From Undibacterium sp. Jales W-56 (GTDB lineage: Bacteria > Pseudomonadota > Gammaproteobacteria > Burkholderiales > Burkholderiaceae_D), in the NCBI RefSeq assembly GCF_025548535.1, contig NZ_JAJLQW010000004.1:1-64000 (forward strand): a DNA stretch of 64,000 nucleotides. The letters are read 5' to 3'. Positions within the stretch are counted from its first letter, which is position 1. Each line of letters begins with the position of its first letter. The translations under genes were made by a program, and so were the position numbers. Under the pieces are notes generated by a model. It did not search any database, had not been told where the DNA came from, and was given only the letters and a program-made list of their open reading frames with translations. This document shows, in pieces, positions 33,623-40,991 of this stretch.

Positions 33623-34906
33623 TCAGGCTTTGATCTTGAACGACGCGGCATAGGCCGCCGGATTCTTGCCATCCCAGACCGTGCCGTCCATCAGTTTGCT
33701 GGTGCGCATGACCTCTTTTGGCACGCTGACTTTCGCCATCGCCGCCGCATCCTTGTAGATATCGATGCGATTCACGGCCTTGGCTACCGCCAGATAATCG
33801 GGATCGGTCTTCAGCAAACCCCAGCGCTTGTGCTGCGTCAGGAACCACATGCCGTCCGACAGGTAAGGGAAATTCACCGCGCCATCATTGAAGAACTTCA
33901 TGTAGTTAGGATCATCCCAGGTCTTGCCCAGGCCGTTCTGGTAGCGGCCGAGAATCCGCTGATTGATCACATCGACCGAGGTGTTGACATAGGATTTATC
34001 GGCAATGGTTTCCGCCATCTTGTTTTTGTTCAGCAGAGAGGCGTCGATCCAGCGACTGGCCTCGAGAATCGCAGCCGTCATGGCTCTGGCGGTGTTCGGG
34101 TATTTCTGCACGAATTCGGCGGTGGTGCCCAATACTTTTTCCGGATGGTCTTTCCAGATGTCTTGCGTGGTGGCCGCAGTGATGCCTATGCCATCGGCAA
34201 TCGCGCGGTGATTCCACGGCTCACCGACGCAATAGCCATCCATGTTGCCGACCCGCATATTCGCCACCATCTGCGGCGGCGGCACGGTGATGACTTTGGC
34301 GTCTTTCATCGGATTGATGCCGTGTGCCGCCATCCAGTAGTACAGCCACATGGCGTGGGTGCCGGTCGGAAAAGTTTGGGCAAACGTGTATTCGCGCTTG
34401 TCGGTTTGCATCAGCTTGGCGAGGGCGGTGCCATCAACCGCGCCTTTTTCTGCCAGCTTTTTAGATAGCGTGATCGCCTGTCCATTGTTATTCAGGGTCA
34501 TCAGGACGTTCATGTCTTTCCTGCTGCCGCTGACGCCCATTTGTACGCCATACAGCAAGCCGTACAGGCAATGCGCTGCGTCGAGTTCGCCGTTGACTAA
34601 TTTGTCGCGCACGCTGGCCCACGACGATTCTTTCGTCGGGACGATTTTGATGCCGTATTTTTTGTCGAAGCCAAGCACCGATGCCATCACGACTGAAGCG
34701 CAGTCGGTCAGGGGAATGAAGCCGATCCTGACTTCCTCCTTCTCCGGCTTGTCCGAGCCAGCCGCCCACACACCGCCGGTCGCTAATCCCATTGCGCTGG
34801 CTCCTGCAAACAAGCCGGCACTTTGCACGAGGCTGCGACGTTTTTGATTAATTGCTTTCTCATCTTGATCGCCTTCAGGTTTGGTAGATGTCTGTTGCTT
34901 CAACAT
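33623..34906 (-). CDS. nrtA: Nitrate ABC transporter substrate-binding protein, Tat-type signal
   Basis: This 427-residue protein is of the NrtA/CmpA type that captures nitrate or nitrite in the periplasm. The ATG at 34906 has GGAG upstream, whereas the longer frame to 35125 runs through the leader RNA. Residues 20-50 carry a twin-arginine signal (KRRSLVQSAGLFAGA), so export folded by Tat is likely. The mature part shows family motifs RIGFIPLTDCASVVMA and CLYGLLYGVQMGVSGSRKDM. It is first in the nrtA-nrtB-nrtD operon and lies downstream of a sigma54 promoter, an ANTAR RNA motif and a terminator. NasS sensors are close relatives without a signal peptide; the signal argues against NasS here. 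Confidence 0.93.
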   Translation of the reverse strand: MLKQQTSTKPEGDQDEKAINQKRRSLVQSAGLFAGASAMGLATGGVWAAGSDKPEKEEVRIGFIPLTDCASVVMASVLGFDKKYGIKIVPTKESSWASVRDKLVNGELDAAHCLYGLLYGVQMGVSGSRKDMNVLMTLNNNGQAITLSKKLAEKGAVDGTALAKLMQTDKREYTFAQTFPTGTHAMWLYYWMAAHGINPMKDAKVITVPPPQMVANMRVGNMDGYCVGEPWNHRAIADGIGITAATTQDIWKDHPEKVLGTTAEFVQKYPNTARAMTAAILEASRWIDASLLNKNKMAETIADKSYVNTSVDVINQRILGRYQNGLGKTWDDPNYMKFFNDGAVNFPYLSDGMWFLTQHKRWGLLKTDPDYLAVAKAVNRIDIYKDAAAMAKVSVPKEVMRTSKLMDGTVWDGKNPAAYAASFKIKA

Positions 34907-34936
34907 GTCTGCACTCCAGCTGGATAATTTGTGGAC

Positions 34937-34986
34937 AAAAAAAAGGCGCCTTACCAGCAAACAAGTTGTTTGCGTGGGAAGACACC
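34937..34986 (-). terminator. Leader terminator controlled by NasT, before nrtA
   Basis: On the minus strand GGTGTCTT pairs with AAGGCGCC around an inner GCAAACAA/TTGTTTGC hairpin and is followed by eight T residues. It ends 31 bases before the nrtA ATG, so transcription must pass it to express the operon. Confidence 0.75.
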
Positions 34987-34998
34987 TTTGTCTGATGC

Positions 34999-35045
34999 GA
35001 ATCGACCGCCGTTGGCCTGATTCACAAGTGCGCCATCGTTGGCGC
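34999..35045 (-). ncRNA. ANTAR two-hairpin antitermination motif in the nrtA leader
   Basis: Hairpin 1 (35030-35045) is GCGCC-AACGAT-GGCGC. Hairpin 2 (34999-35023) is GAATC-a-GGCC-AACGGC-GGTC-GATTC. Both have six-base loops with A at position 1 and G at position 4, the defining signature of RNA bound by ANTAR proteins. They follow the predicted start (about 35048) directly and precede the terminator at 34937-34986. NasT, encoded just upstream, is the obvious ligand. Confidence 0.8.
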
Positions 35046-35058
35046 TTATTCCCTGTTA

Positions 35059-35074
35059 TGCAATTGCTGTGCCA
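35059..35074 (-). promoter_or_regulatory. Sigma54 (-24/-12) promoter of nrtABD
   Basis: The minus strand reads TGGCACAGCAATTGCA, with complete TGGCAC and TTGCA boxes at the exact required spacing. It is the best of the four such promoters in the window. The predicted start is near 35048. Confidence 0.78.
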
Positions 35075-35169
35075 GATTATTTTCAGGAAGATATGCGGAG
35101 GGAATCGTGTGTCAGGATCAGTCAAGAACTGAATGACCGCCGCCGATGCGTCGCTTTAGGGAGGGATTT

Positions 35170-35186
35170 CGCACTTATTTTGTGCG
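35170..35186. promoter_or_regulatory. NtrC-like binding site upstream of nrtA
   Basis: CGCACTTATTTTGTGCG has perfect CGCAC/GTGCG half sites at NtrC spacing (CAC-N7-GTG), about 130 bases upstream of the predicted start, a normal distance for an NtrC enhancer. Confidence 0.6.
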
Positions 35187-35223
35187 CCGCACCACACTTG
35201 CTCACAGCGCAGTACTAGTCCGA

Positions 35224-35883
35224 TCAACCCAGCAAGTCCGCCACGTCCAACACCCTCTGCGCCAGATCGACCAGCTTCAGATTTTTTTCCATCGCCTGTT
35301 TGCGTAATTTTTGATACGCCTCGTTCTCAGACAATTGATGACGCTCCATCAGCAAGCCTTTGGCGCGCTCTATGGTCTTGCGCTCGGCCAGCTTGGCCTT
35401 GGTGTCGGACAATTCGGAGCGCAGCTTCTGGTCGGCATTAAAGCGGGCCATCGCCACATCCAATACAGGCTTGATCCGTTCGCTATGCAGACCGGCGACC
35501 ACATAGGCCGATACGCCGGCTTCCATCGCAGCGGCCATATCCGACTGGTTGCCGTCTTCGGTGAACAGCACAATCGGCCTGGGCGCATCGCGGGTCGCCA
35601 TGACCATGTGTTCAAGCACGTCACGCGAATCCGATTCGGCATCGATGATGATCATATCCGGTTGCAGCTGGGCGATACGCTCGCTCATATACAGATCGCC
35701 AGGGATCACCGCGATAATGTTGTAACCCGCCTGCAGCAAGCCTATGCGTAGCGCCCGCGAACGCGCGAGTTGCGCCTGCGCATGCGGGTCTTGCTCATCC
35801 TCATACAAAATCACGGTGTTGACCACCACGATCTTCAAACTCGGTGGTAGCGCGTCTGACTCTGGAAAATGCGGCTTATTCAT
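35224..35883 (-). CDS. nasT: Nitrate-responsive ANTAR antiterminator
   Basis: NasT binds a two-hairpin leader RNA and prevents termination, so nitrate assimilation genes are expressed when nitrate is present. The 219-residue protein has an N-terminal receiver-like domain (phosphoacceptor-type Asp in MIIIDAESD near residue 80) and a C-terminal ANTAR domain (ERAKGLLMERHQLSENEAYQ, about 172-191). The ATG at 35883 is used; the frame opens one codon earlier at TTG. It lies upstream of nrtA with 317 bases between, which hold its RNA target. Its usual inhibitor and nitrate sensor NasS is not in the window. Confidence 0.92.
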   Translation of the reverse strand: MNKPHFPESDALPPSLKIVVVNTVILYEDEQDPHAQAQLARSRALRIGLLQAGYNIIAVIPGDLYMSERIAQLQPDMIIIDAESDSRDVLEHMVMATRDAPRPIVLFTEDGNQSDMAAAMEAGVSAYVVAGLHSERIKPVLDVAMARFNADQKLRSELSDTKAKLAERKTIERAKGLLMERHQLSENEAYQKLRKQAMEKNLKLVDLAQRVLDVADLLG

Positions 35884-35903
35884 CAATGTCCACTCGTTAT
35901 CGC

Positions 35904-35909
35904 TATAAT
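35904..35909 (+). promoter_or_regulatory. Candidate -10 element for tsaD
   Basis: A perfect TATAAT lies 78 bases upstream of the tsaD ATG, with a poor -35 match that would overlap the nasT start codon region. Confidence 0.4.
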
Positions 35910-35986
35910 CCTGCTCTTAACTACTTGCATCGTTACATTTGCATGCAAGAATCGCTCCACTTTGGCATCTGCCTGTAGAAAACATC

Positions 35987-37015
35987 ATGATAGTTCTAGG
36001 TCTTGAATCCTCCTGCGATGAAACTGGTCTCGCGCTGTATGACACCGAACGCGGTTTGTTGTCGCATGCACTGCATTCGCAAATCGCCATGCACCAGGAA
36101 TACGGTGGCGTGGTACCCGAGCTGGCGTCGCGCGACCATATACGGCGGGCGCTTCCCTTATTGGAAGAGGTGCTGACCAAAGCACAGCTATCGCGCAATG
36201 AGATTGATGCCATTGCATATACCCAGGGACCGGGTCTGGCTGGCGCTTTGCTGGTCGGTGCTTCGGTTGCTTGCGGATTGGGACTGGCCTTAGATAAGCC
36301 GGTACTGGGCATCCACCACCTCGAAGGTCATTTGCTGTCGCCATTATTGGCGAGCAAGCCGCCGGCATTCCCGTTTATCGCCTTACTGGTATCGGGTGGG
36401 CATACACAATTGATGCGGGTCGATGGCGTCGGTCAATATCAGCTACTGGGCGAGACGCTCGATGATGCAGCGGGCGAAGCATTTGATAAATCCGCCAAGC
36501 TGTTGGGCCTGTCCTATCCCGGTGGGCCAGCGATCTCGCGCCTGGCGGAATTTGGCGATCCGCTTGCTTATAAATTCCCGCGTCCGATGCTGCATTCCAA
36601 GGATTTGAATTTCAGTTTCTCCGGCTTAAAAACCGCGGTACTGACCGTCGTCAAAAGTCATCCCGCGAATATCTGCGAACAGGATAAGGCGAATATCGCA
36701 CGCGGCTTTGTCGATGCGCTGGTCGACGTGCTGGTCGCAAAATGCGTCACGGCAATGAAAGAACATAGTATGAAACGACTGGTCATTGCGGGTGGCGTCG
36801 GCGCAAACAGTCAATTGCGCGCCGCCCTGAATGCGGCCGCGACCAAGCGACGTTTTCAGGTGTTTTATCCTGAGCTGGAATTCTGCACCGATAACGGCGC
36901 GATGATTGCCTTTGCAGGCGCAATGCGACTCAAAAAAAATCCCGCCCTGGCAAAACGGGACTATAGTTTTAATGTAAGACCGCGTTGGCCTTTGCATGAA
37001 TTAGAGGCGGCTTAA
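35987..37015 (+). CDS. tsaD: tRNA N6-threonylcarbamoyladenosine transferase subunit TsaD
   Basis: TsaD, with TsaB and TsaE, transfers threonylcarbamoyl from TC-AMP to A37 of tRNAs reading ANN codons. The 342-residue protein starts at the ATG at 35987 ([14 protein letters not shown], the family N-terminus) rather than at the upstream start of the longer frame. The metal-binding HxxxH is present in [10 protein letters not shown] / [12 protein letters not shown], with VSGGHTQLM near residue 132 and [10 protein letters not shown] near 270. It diverges from nasT. Its partner tsaE is also in the window, at 49.5 kb. Confidence 0.97.
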   Translation: MIVLGLESSCDETGLALYDTERGLLSHALHSQIAMHQEYGGVVPELASRDHIRRALPLLEEVLTKAQLSRNEIDAIAYTQGPGLAGALLVGASVACGLGLALDKPVLGIHHLEGHLLSPLLASKPPAFPFIALLVSGGHTQLMRVDGVGQYQLLGETLDDAAGEAFDKSAKLLGLSYPGGPAISRLAEFGDPLAYKFPRPMLHSKDLNFSFSGLKTAVLTVVKSHPANICEQDKANIARGFVDALVDVLVAKCVTAMKEHSMKRLVIAGGVGANSQLRAALNAAATKRRFQVFYPELEFCTDNGAMIAFAGAMRLKKNPALAKRDYSFNVRPRWPLHELEAA

Positions 37016-37105
37016 GTCGAGATTTTAAGTTCAAGTGCCGGAATCTTCAGCGGCATCTTGCAAAATCAGTGGCGGCTAACCGCTAATTATGGCTACTTAT
37101 TGCCG

Positions 37106-37558
37106 CTACTTATAAATCCCGCAACCGACGATCACGTCCTGATATTTTTCTATATACATGGACTTAGGTTCAATTTGCTTGCTCAGCGGATTCAGGAATT
37201 TATAATCCTGCCAGCCGCTGCCTTTTTTCTTCGCAATGTCCAGCCGCTCTTTGATAAAGAATTTACCGTCTTCGTCTTTGAGATCTATCATATCCTTACC
37301 GATCATGCGCGGATTCAGATGCGCCAGGTTTTTGCCGTTTAAATCGTAAACCACGACATACAAATCTTTATCCGAGTATTGTCCATCATGTTTATTGATC
37401 TCAGCTATCGTTGCCTGCACACCGGATTTTTTCATTGCATCTATGGTTTTTTGCACCATGGCTTTTGCTTCGTTGGCGGTGCCATGTTCGGCAGCCAATA
37501 CAGGCATGCACAAGAAAAAGGAGAACGCACAAATTGCAGCCGCTATTTTTTTGAACAT
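37106..37558 (-). CDS. Periplasmic single-Cache domain protein
   Basis: This 150-residue protein has a cleavable signal peptide (MFKKIAAAICAFSFFLCMPVLA, cut near residue 22). The rest is a single Cache domain (YVVVYDLNGKNLAHLNPRMIGKDM and GSGWQDYKF are typical). Such domains bind small ligands, often organic acids, and are usually the sensor part of chemoreceptors or kinases. Here the domain stands alone, so it may serve as a soluble periplasmic sensor or binding partner. It is monocistronic between tsaD (convergent) and plsY. The ligand is unknown. Confidence 0.8.
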   Translation of the reverse strand: MFKKIAAAICAFSFFLCMPVLAAEHGTANEAKAMVQKTIDAMKKSGVQATIAEINKHDGQYSDKDLYVVVYDLNGKNLAHLNPRMIGKDMIDLKDEDGKFFIKERLDIAKKKGSGWQDYKFLNPLSKQIEPKSMYIEKYQDVIVGCGIYK

Positions 37559-37630
37559 GATGAGTCTCCGGTAGGAATTTTTAATGCAGCAACGATTTCA
37601 TCTTAGGTGACAAACAATTATTTCCCTGAC

Positions 37631-37673
37631 GATAAAAACAGAATGTTTCCTTTCCAAAACATGGAAAACATTC
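37631..37673 (-). terminator. Terminator after plsY
   Basis: GAATGTTTCC and GGAAAACATTC form a slightly bulged stem; on the minus strand TGTTTTTATC follows. Confidence 0.55.
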
Positions 37674-37680
37674 ATAGTCA

Positions 37681-38286
37681 TTACTTCTTTTTACTGCCAA
37701 GCTTACTCTCTTTGCCGTTCATCAGATTCGTAATGTTCTGACCATGGCGATAAATCAACAAGCCGCTCATCACAAAAATCGCCAGCAATTTAATATCCGG
37801 CCCAAACAAGAAGCCATAATAAAAAGGCGCAAAAATAGCCGCCATCAAGGCCGCTAAAGATGAATAGCGGAATGCAAAGGCAATGATCAGCCATGTCGCC
37901 AAAGTAGCAAGCCCCAGCCAGGGATTCAGCCCAAGCAACACGCCCAACGCAGTTGCAACGCCTTTACCGCCGACAAATTTAAAAAAGACCGGCCACAAAT
38001 GCCCGAGAAAAACGGCGATCGCCACCAGGCCCACTGCGTTATCGCTCAAATCAAATTGCGGCCCATAGGTCATCGCCAGCCAGACTGCCAGCCAGCCTTT
38101 AAATCCATCGCCGAACAAGGTCAAAACAGCTGCCGCCTTGTTGCCGCTACGCAGTACATTGGTCGCCCCGGGATTTTTGGATCCATAAGTACGCGGATCA
38201 GCCAGACCAAAACCTTTACTGACCACGACAGCAAATGAGATCGATCCAATCAGGTAAGCGGCCATTACCGCAAGCAAAGTAGTCAT
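37681..38286 (-). CDS. plsY: Glycerol-3-phosphate acyltransferase PlsY
   Basis: PlsY transfers an acyl group from acyl-phosphate to glycerol-3-phosphate, the first step of phospholipid synthesis in the inner membrane. The 201-residue protein has about five to seven hydrophobic helices and the three conserved loops: [19 protein letters not shown] (about residues 14-32), [15 protein letters not shown] (about 36-50) and [12 protein letters not shown] (about 105-116). The tail is short and basic. It lies upstream of the Cache gene and downstream of ybaK on the same strand but with gaps, so it may be transcribed on its own. Confidence 0.95.
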   Translation of the reverse strand: MTTLLAVMAAYLIGSISFAVVVSKGFGLADPRTYGSKNPGATNVLRSGNKAAAVLTLFGDGFKGWLAVWLAMTYGPQFDLSDNAVGLVAIAVFLGHLWPVFFKFVGGKGVATALGVLLGLNPWLGLATLATWLIIAFAFRYSSLAALMAAIFAPFYYGFLFGPDIKLLAIFVMSGLLIYRHGQNITNLMNGKESKLGSKKK

Positions 38287-38375
38287 TCGATTCCTTTTAA
38301 TTATGTAAAAACGTACCGCAGTTTATTTGAATTTTTGATTGAAATGAGCAAATGAATTGCCAGGCAAGTGAAATT

Positions 38376-38867
38376 TTAATCGTCAAGCGCGCATTGCACT
38401 GGCTGCGCCTGCAACAAGCTAGTCAATAAATCTGGCGCGATCCCGACCAGGTAGCCGCGTTGACCGCCATTGATATACATTTTGTCTAACGCCAGGATGC
38501 TTTCTTCTACATACACAGGCATCTGTTTTTTTGTACCGAACGGCGAAGTCCCGCCGACCAGATAACCCGAATGTTTTTGCGCTATCTCAGGCTTGCACGG
38601 CTCCACCGCTTTACACCCAATCTGGCGCGCCAGATTCTTGGTCGATACTTTACGGTCACCATGCATCAACACAATCAAAGGCTTGGCTGCTTCGTCTTGC
38701 ATAACCAAAGTCTTGACGACGCAATGCTCATCAACGCCCAATTCACGCGCAGAGACTGAAGTCCCGCCGTGCTCTTCATAGGCATACGGATGCTCTGAAA
38801 ATACCGCTTTATGCTTACGCAAAAATTGCGTCGCTTGCGTGACCGATACATGTTCTTTTTTAGCCAA
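38376..38867 (-). CDS. ybaK: Cys-tRNA(Pro) deacylase, YbaK/EbsC family
   Basis: YbaK removes cysteine from tRNA(Pro) mischarged by prolyl-tRNA synthetase. The 163-residue protein spans the whole single domain. Conserved residues include the Lys in VVKTLVMQ (about 49-56), KVSTKNLARQIG (about 73-84), and GGTSPFGTKKQMPVYVEES (about 104-122), which line the pocket. It is a stand-alone trans-editing protein, cytosolic. The gene is separate from its neighbours. Confidence 0.92.
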   Translation of the reverse strand: MAKKEHVSVTQATQFLRKHKAVFSEHPYAYEEHGGTSVSARELGVDEHCVVKTLVMQDEAAKPLIVLMHGDRKVSTKNLARQIGCKAVEPCKPEIAQKHSGYLVGGTSPFGTKKQMPVYVEESILALDKMYINGGQRGYLVGIAPDLLTSLLQAQPVQCALDD

Positions 38868-38946
38868 GATGGTCTCGTCACCAAATTTAATAATAAAAAT
38901 AATTATATCTCTATGTCACCACTACATCACCGTTTGCACCGATCCT

Positions 38947-39882
38947 TCACCCCCTGGGATGATGCAAAGCATGCAGCTTCTTCAAGCGCTCTTTCGCCAC
39001 ATGGGTATAGATCTGTGTCGTCGAAATATCCGAATGGCCGAGCAGCAACTGGACTACGCGTAAATCAGCGCCGTGGTTCAGTAAATGCGTGGCGAATGCG
39101 TGGCGCAAGGTGTGCGGCGACAGCGGCACCTTAATACCTGCCAGTTCGGCATATTTTTTAATCAATATCCAGAACATCTGGCGGGTCATGGCACCGCCGC
39201 GGGCGGTGACGAACAAGGCGTCATCGATTTGTCCATTCAGAATTTGCGGTCTTGCGTCTTGCAGATAGCGTTCTATCCACATTCTGGCAACTTCGCCAAA
39301 CGGTACCAGACGCGTCTTGCTGCCTTTGCCGGTGATGCGCAATACGCCATCATTCAGGCTGACCTCGAGTGAGCGCAGCGTCACCAGTTCGGTGACCCTT
39401 AGGCCGCATGCATATAAGACCTCCAGCATGGTGCGGTCGCGCAAGCCATGCGGGGTGCTGTCGTCGGGTGCTTGCAGCAAGGCTTCGACTTGCGCTTCGC
39501 TCAGGGTATGCGGCAAACGGCTGGCCTGTTTGGCCGATCTGAGTTTTGTACACGGATTGGCCGGTATCAGGTTTTGACGAAACGCCAGCCGGTAAAATCG
39601 TTTCAGCACGGTCATCCTGCGGTTCGCAGAAGTTGCTTTGGACAGCACATGTTTGTGTGCAATATAACTCGCAATATCAACGTCATCGGCTTGATACAAG
39701 TGTTTTTGGCGCTGGGAATACAGCCATTCCGCAAAAAAGCGCAAATCCCGCCGATACGCTTCCAGAGAATTTTTCGCCAGGCCGTCTTCCAGCCAGAGTG
39801 TGTCGCAGAACTGGTCGATTTGCTCCTGGATTTGCGCAGGCAGGATGAGTGAACGATCCGCGTCAGCTAATTCGACTGCCAC
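38947..39882 (-). CDS. xerD: Tyrosine recombinase XerD
   Basis: XerD, with XerC, resolves chromosome dimers at dif. The 311-residue protein has the N-terminal SAM-like core-binding domain and the catalytic domain with R (ACGLRVTELV, about residue 163), K (GKGSKTRLVP), HxxR (SPHTLRHAFATHLL), H/W position (LLGHSDISTTQ) and the nucleophile Tyr in IYTHV near residue 295. The start is GTG at 39882 with AGGAG upstream; there is no early ATG. It overlaps the 3' end of ogt by 16 bases. Its length and N-terminus favour XerD over a phage integrase. Confidence 0.93.
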   Translation of the reverse strand: MAVELADADRSLILPAQIQEQIDQFCDTLWLEDGLAKNSLEAYRRDLRFFAEWLYSQRQKHLYQADDVDIASYIAHKHVLSKATSANRRMTVLKRFYRLAFRQNLIPANPCTKLRSAKQASRLPHTLSEAQVEALLQAPDDSTPHGLRDRTMLEVLYACGLRVTELVTLRSLEVSLNDGVLRITGKGSKTRLVPFGEVARMWIERYLQDARPQILNGQIDDALFVTARGGAMTRQMFWILIKKYAELAGIKVPLSPHTLRHAFATHLLNHGADLRVVQLLLGHSDISTTQIYTHVAKERLKKLHALHHPRG

Positions 39883-40388
39883 AAAGACTCCTGGGTGTAG
39901 CCCGCTACACCCTCATGTGTCAGTAACCAGCGCTTCACGCCGAGATGAAAGCCGGTCTCGTCGTCATGATGCGCAAAGCCGCCAAGGCCGCCTGCGGCAG
40001 TCACTCGATGGCATGGAATCACTAAGGGGAACCAATTCGCACCGCAGGCCTGCCCTACCGCACGTGGCGCTGATTGTATATGTCTGGCGATTTGCCCATA
40101 CGTCAGGACTTCCCCGCGCGGAATCGAGGCGATCGCTTGCCAGACTTTGGTTTGAAACACGCTACCGACTTTTTTTAAAGGCAAATTAAAACGGTAATCG
40201 GGTTCAGCCAGATAACGCTCGATTTGTTTTGCCGCCTTCTCTGCGACTATGTCGGCAGGTGCTTTGTCAGGAAAACGCGGCGGCAAATACACCAGCTCGG
40301 TAATCAACTGAGATTCTGTACGGATGCCAATAGCACCGAAAGGCGCATGGACGATCGCAGCAAAGATGCCCGTTTCTCTGTCTTGCAT
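39867..40388 (-). CDS. ogt: Methylated-DNA-protein-cysteine methyltransferase
   Basis: This 173-residue suicide enzyme takes the methyl group from O6-methylguanine (and O4-methylthymine) onto its own cysteine. The active site PCHRV is present near residue 126, with the preceding helix-turn-helix GEVLTYGQIARHIQSAPRAV (about 91-110) and the asparagine hinge. The N-terminal ribonuclease-H-like domain is short, as in Ogt. It shares 16 bases with xerD, suggesting translational coupling. Confidence 0.93.
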   Translation of the reverse strand: MQDRETGIFAAIVHAPFGAIGIRTESQLITELVYLPPRFPDKAPADIVAEKAAKQIERYLAEPDYRFNLPLKKVGSVFQTKVWQAIASIPRGEVLTYGQIARHIQSAPRAVGQACGANWFPLVIPCHRVTAAGGLGGFAHHDDETGFHLGVKRWLLTHEGVAGYTQESLWQSN

Positions 40389-40991
40389 GGTAATCCTAAG
40401 AGAAAATGAGGAAATAATTGACTATAGCAAAACCACAAAGAAAAAAGGCGCATCAGACGATGCGCCTTTAAAACTTCTTTCGCGTTTCGGGCTGTTTAGC
40501 GCTATCTTACTTTTTTAGCACTCAGCTTGTATTAAAACGCGCGTCTCCTCAGTGTCTTACGGTATCGATACCGTTTTTATGCACTACCGCCTTATAAATC
40601 CATATAACTACATTTAATTTTATTTTATTTTAGAAGCTTACTGCTAAATTTCAATCTGCCAAGAATATAGCATGCAATTTTGTGCGTTTCAAATTGATTA
40701 CGCACAAAAAAAGGGCGCTGTTGCATATAAGTATAAATACGTGGTTTACGAAAAATTGTGCTGGACAAGACAAATTTCTTTAATCCCAAAATCAACAAAG
40801 CCGTATTTACTCAAGGCAACTACGGCTTTATCCAACTTTTATTTTTAATCCAGTCGAGGAAATTGGGTGAAAATTTGCAGCACGTGATTAATTGACATGC
40901 CGGGCCTGCTGTAGCCGGCAGTCGTGGCATCGCTGCCACGACTGCTTCAGCAATCCCTGTTTTGGTGAATCATGTGGGGATGACAGCCCAC
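40389..40991. other. 603-base intergenic region with several hairpins
   Basis: No gene is apparent. Hairpins are at 40442-40470 (GGCGCATC/GATGCGCC, with a U-run on the minus strand), 40559-40578 (ACGGTA-TCGA-TACCGT then T5), 40802-40832 (AAAGCCGTA/TACGGCTTT) and 40918-40945. The middle, 40580-40720, is AT-rich and featureless. Confidence 0.6.
40918..40945. terminator. Perfect 12-bp stem-loop downstream of dctM
   Basis: GCAGTCGTGGCA-TCGC-TGCCACGACTGC lies 47 bases after the dctM stop and is flanked by a second hairpin, GCCGG/CCGGC. No U-run follows, so it may be an mRNA 3'-end protecting structure rather than a terminator. Confidence 0.5.

Noticed and set aside
33596-34468. A 290-codon plus-strand frame opposite nrtA and nrtB
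   Set aside because: Antisense shadow of clear transporter genes; H/R/G-rich composition and no recognisable domain.
34907-35125. N-terminal extension of NrtA to the start of the open frame
   Set aside because: Those codons lie in the sigma54 promoter, ANTAR hairpins and terminator; the Tat signal begins at the ATG at 34906.
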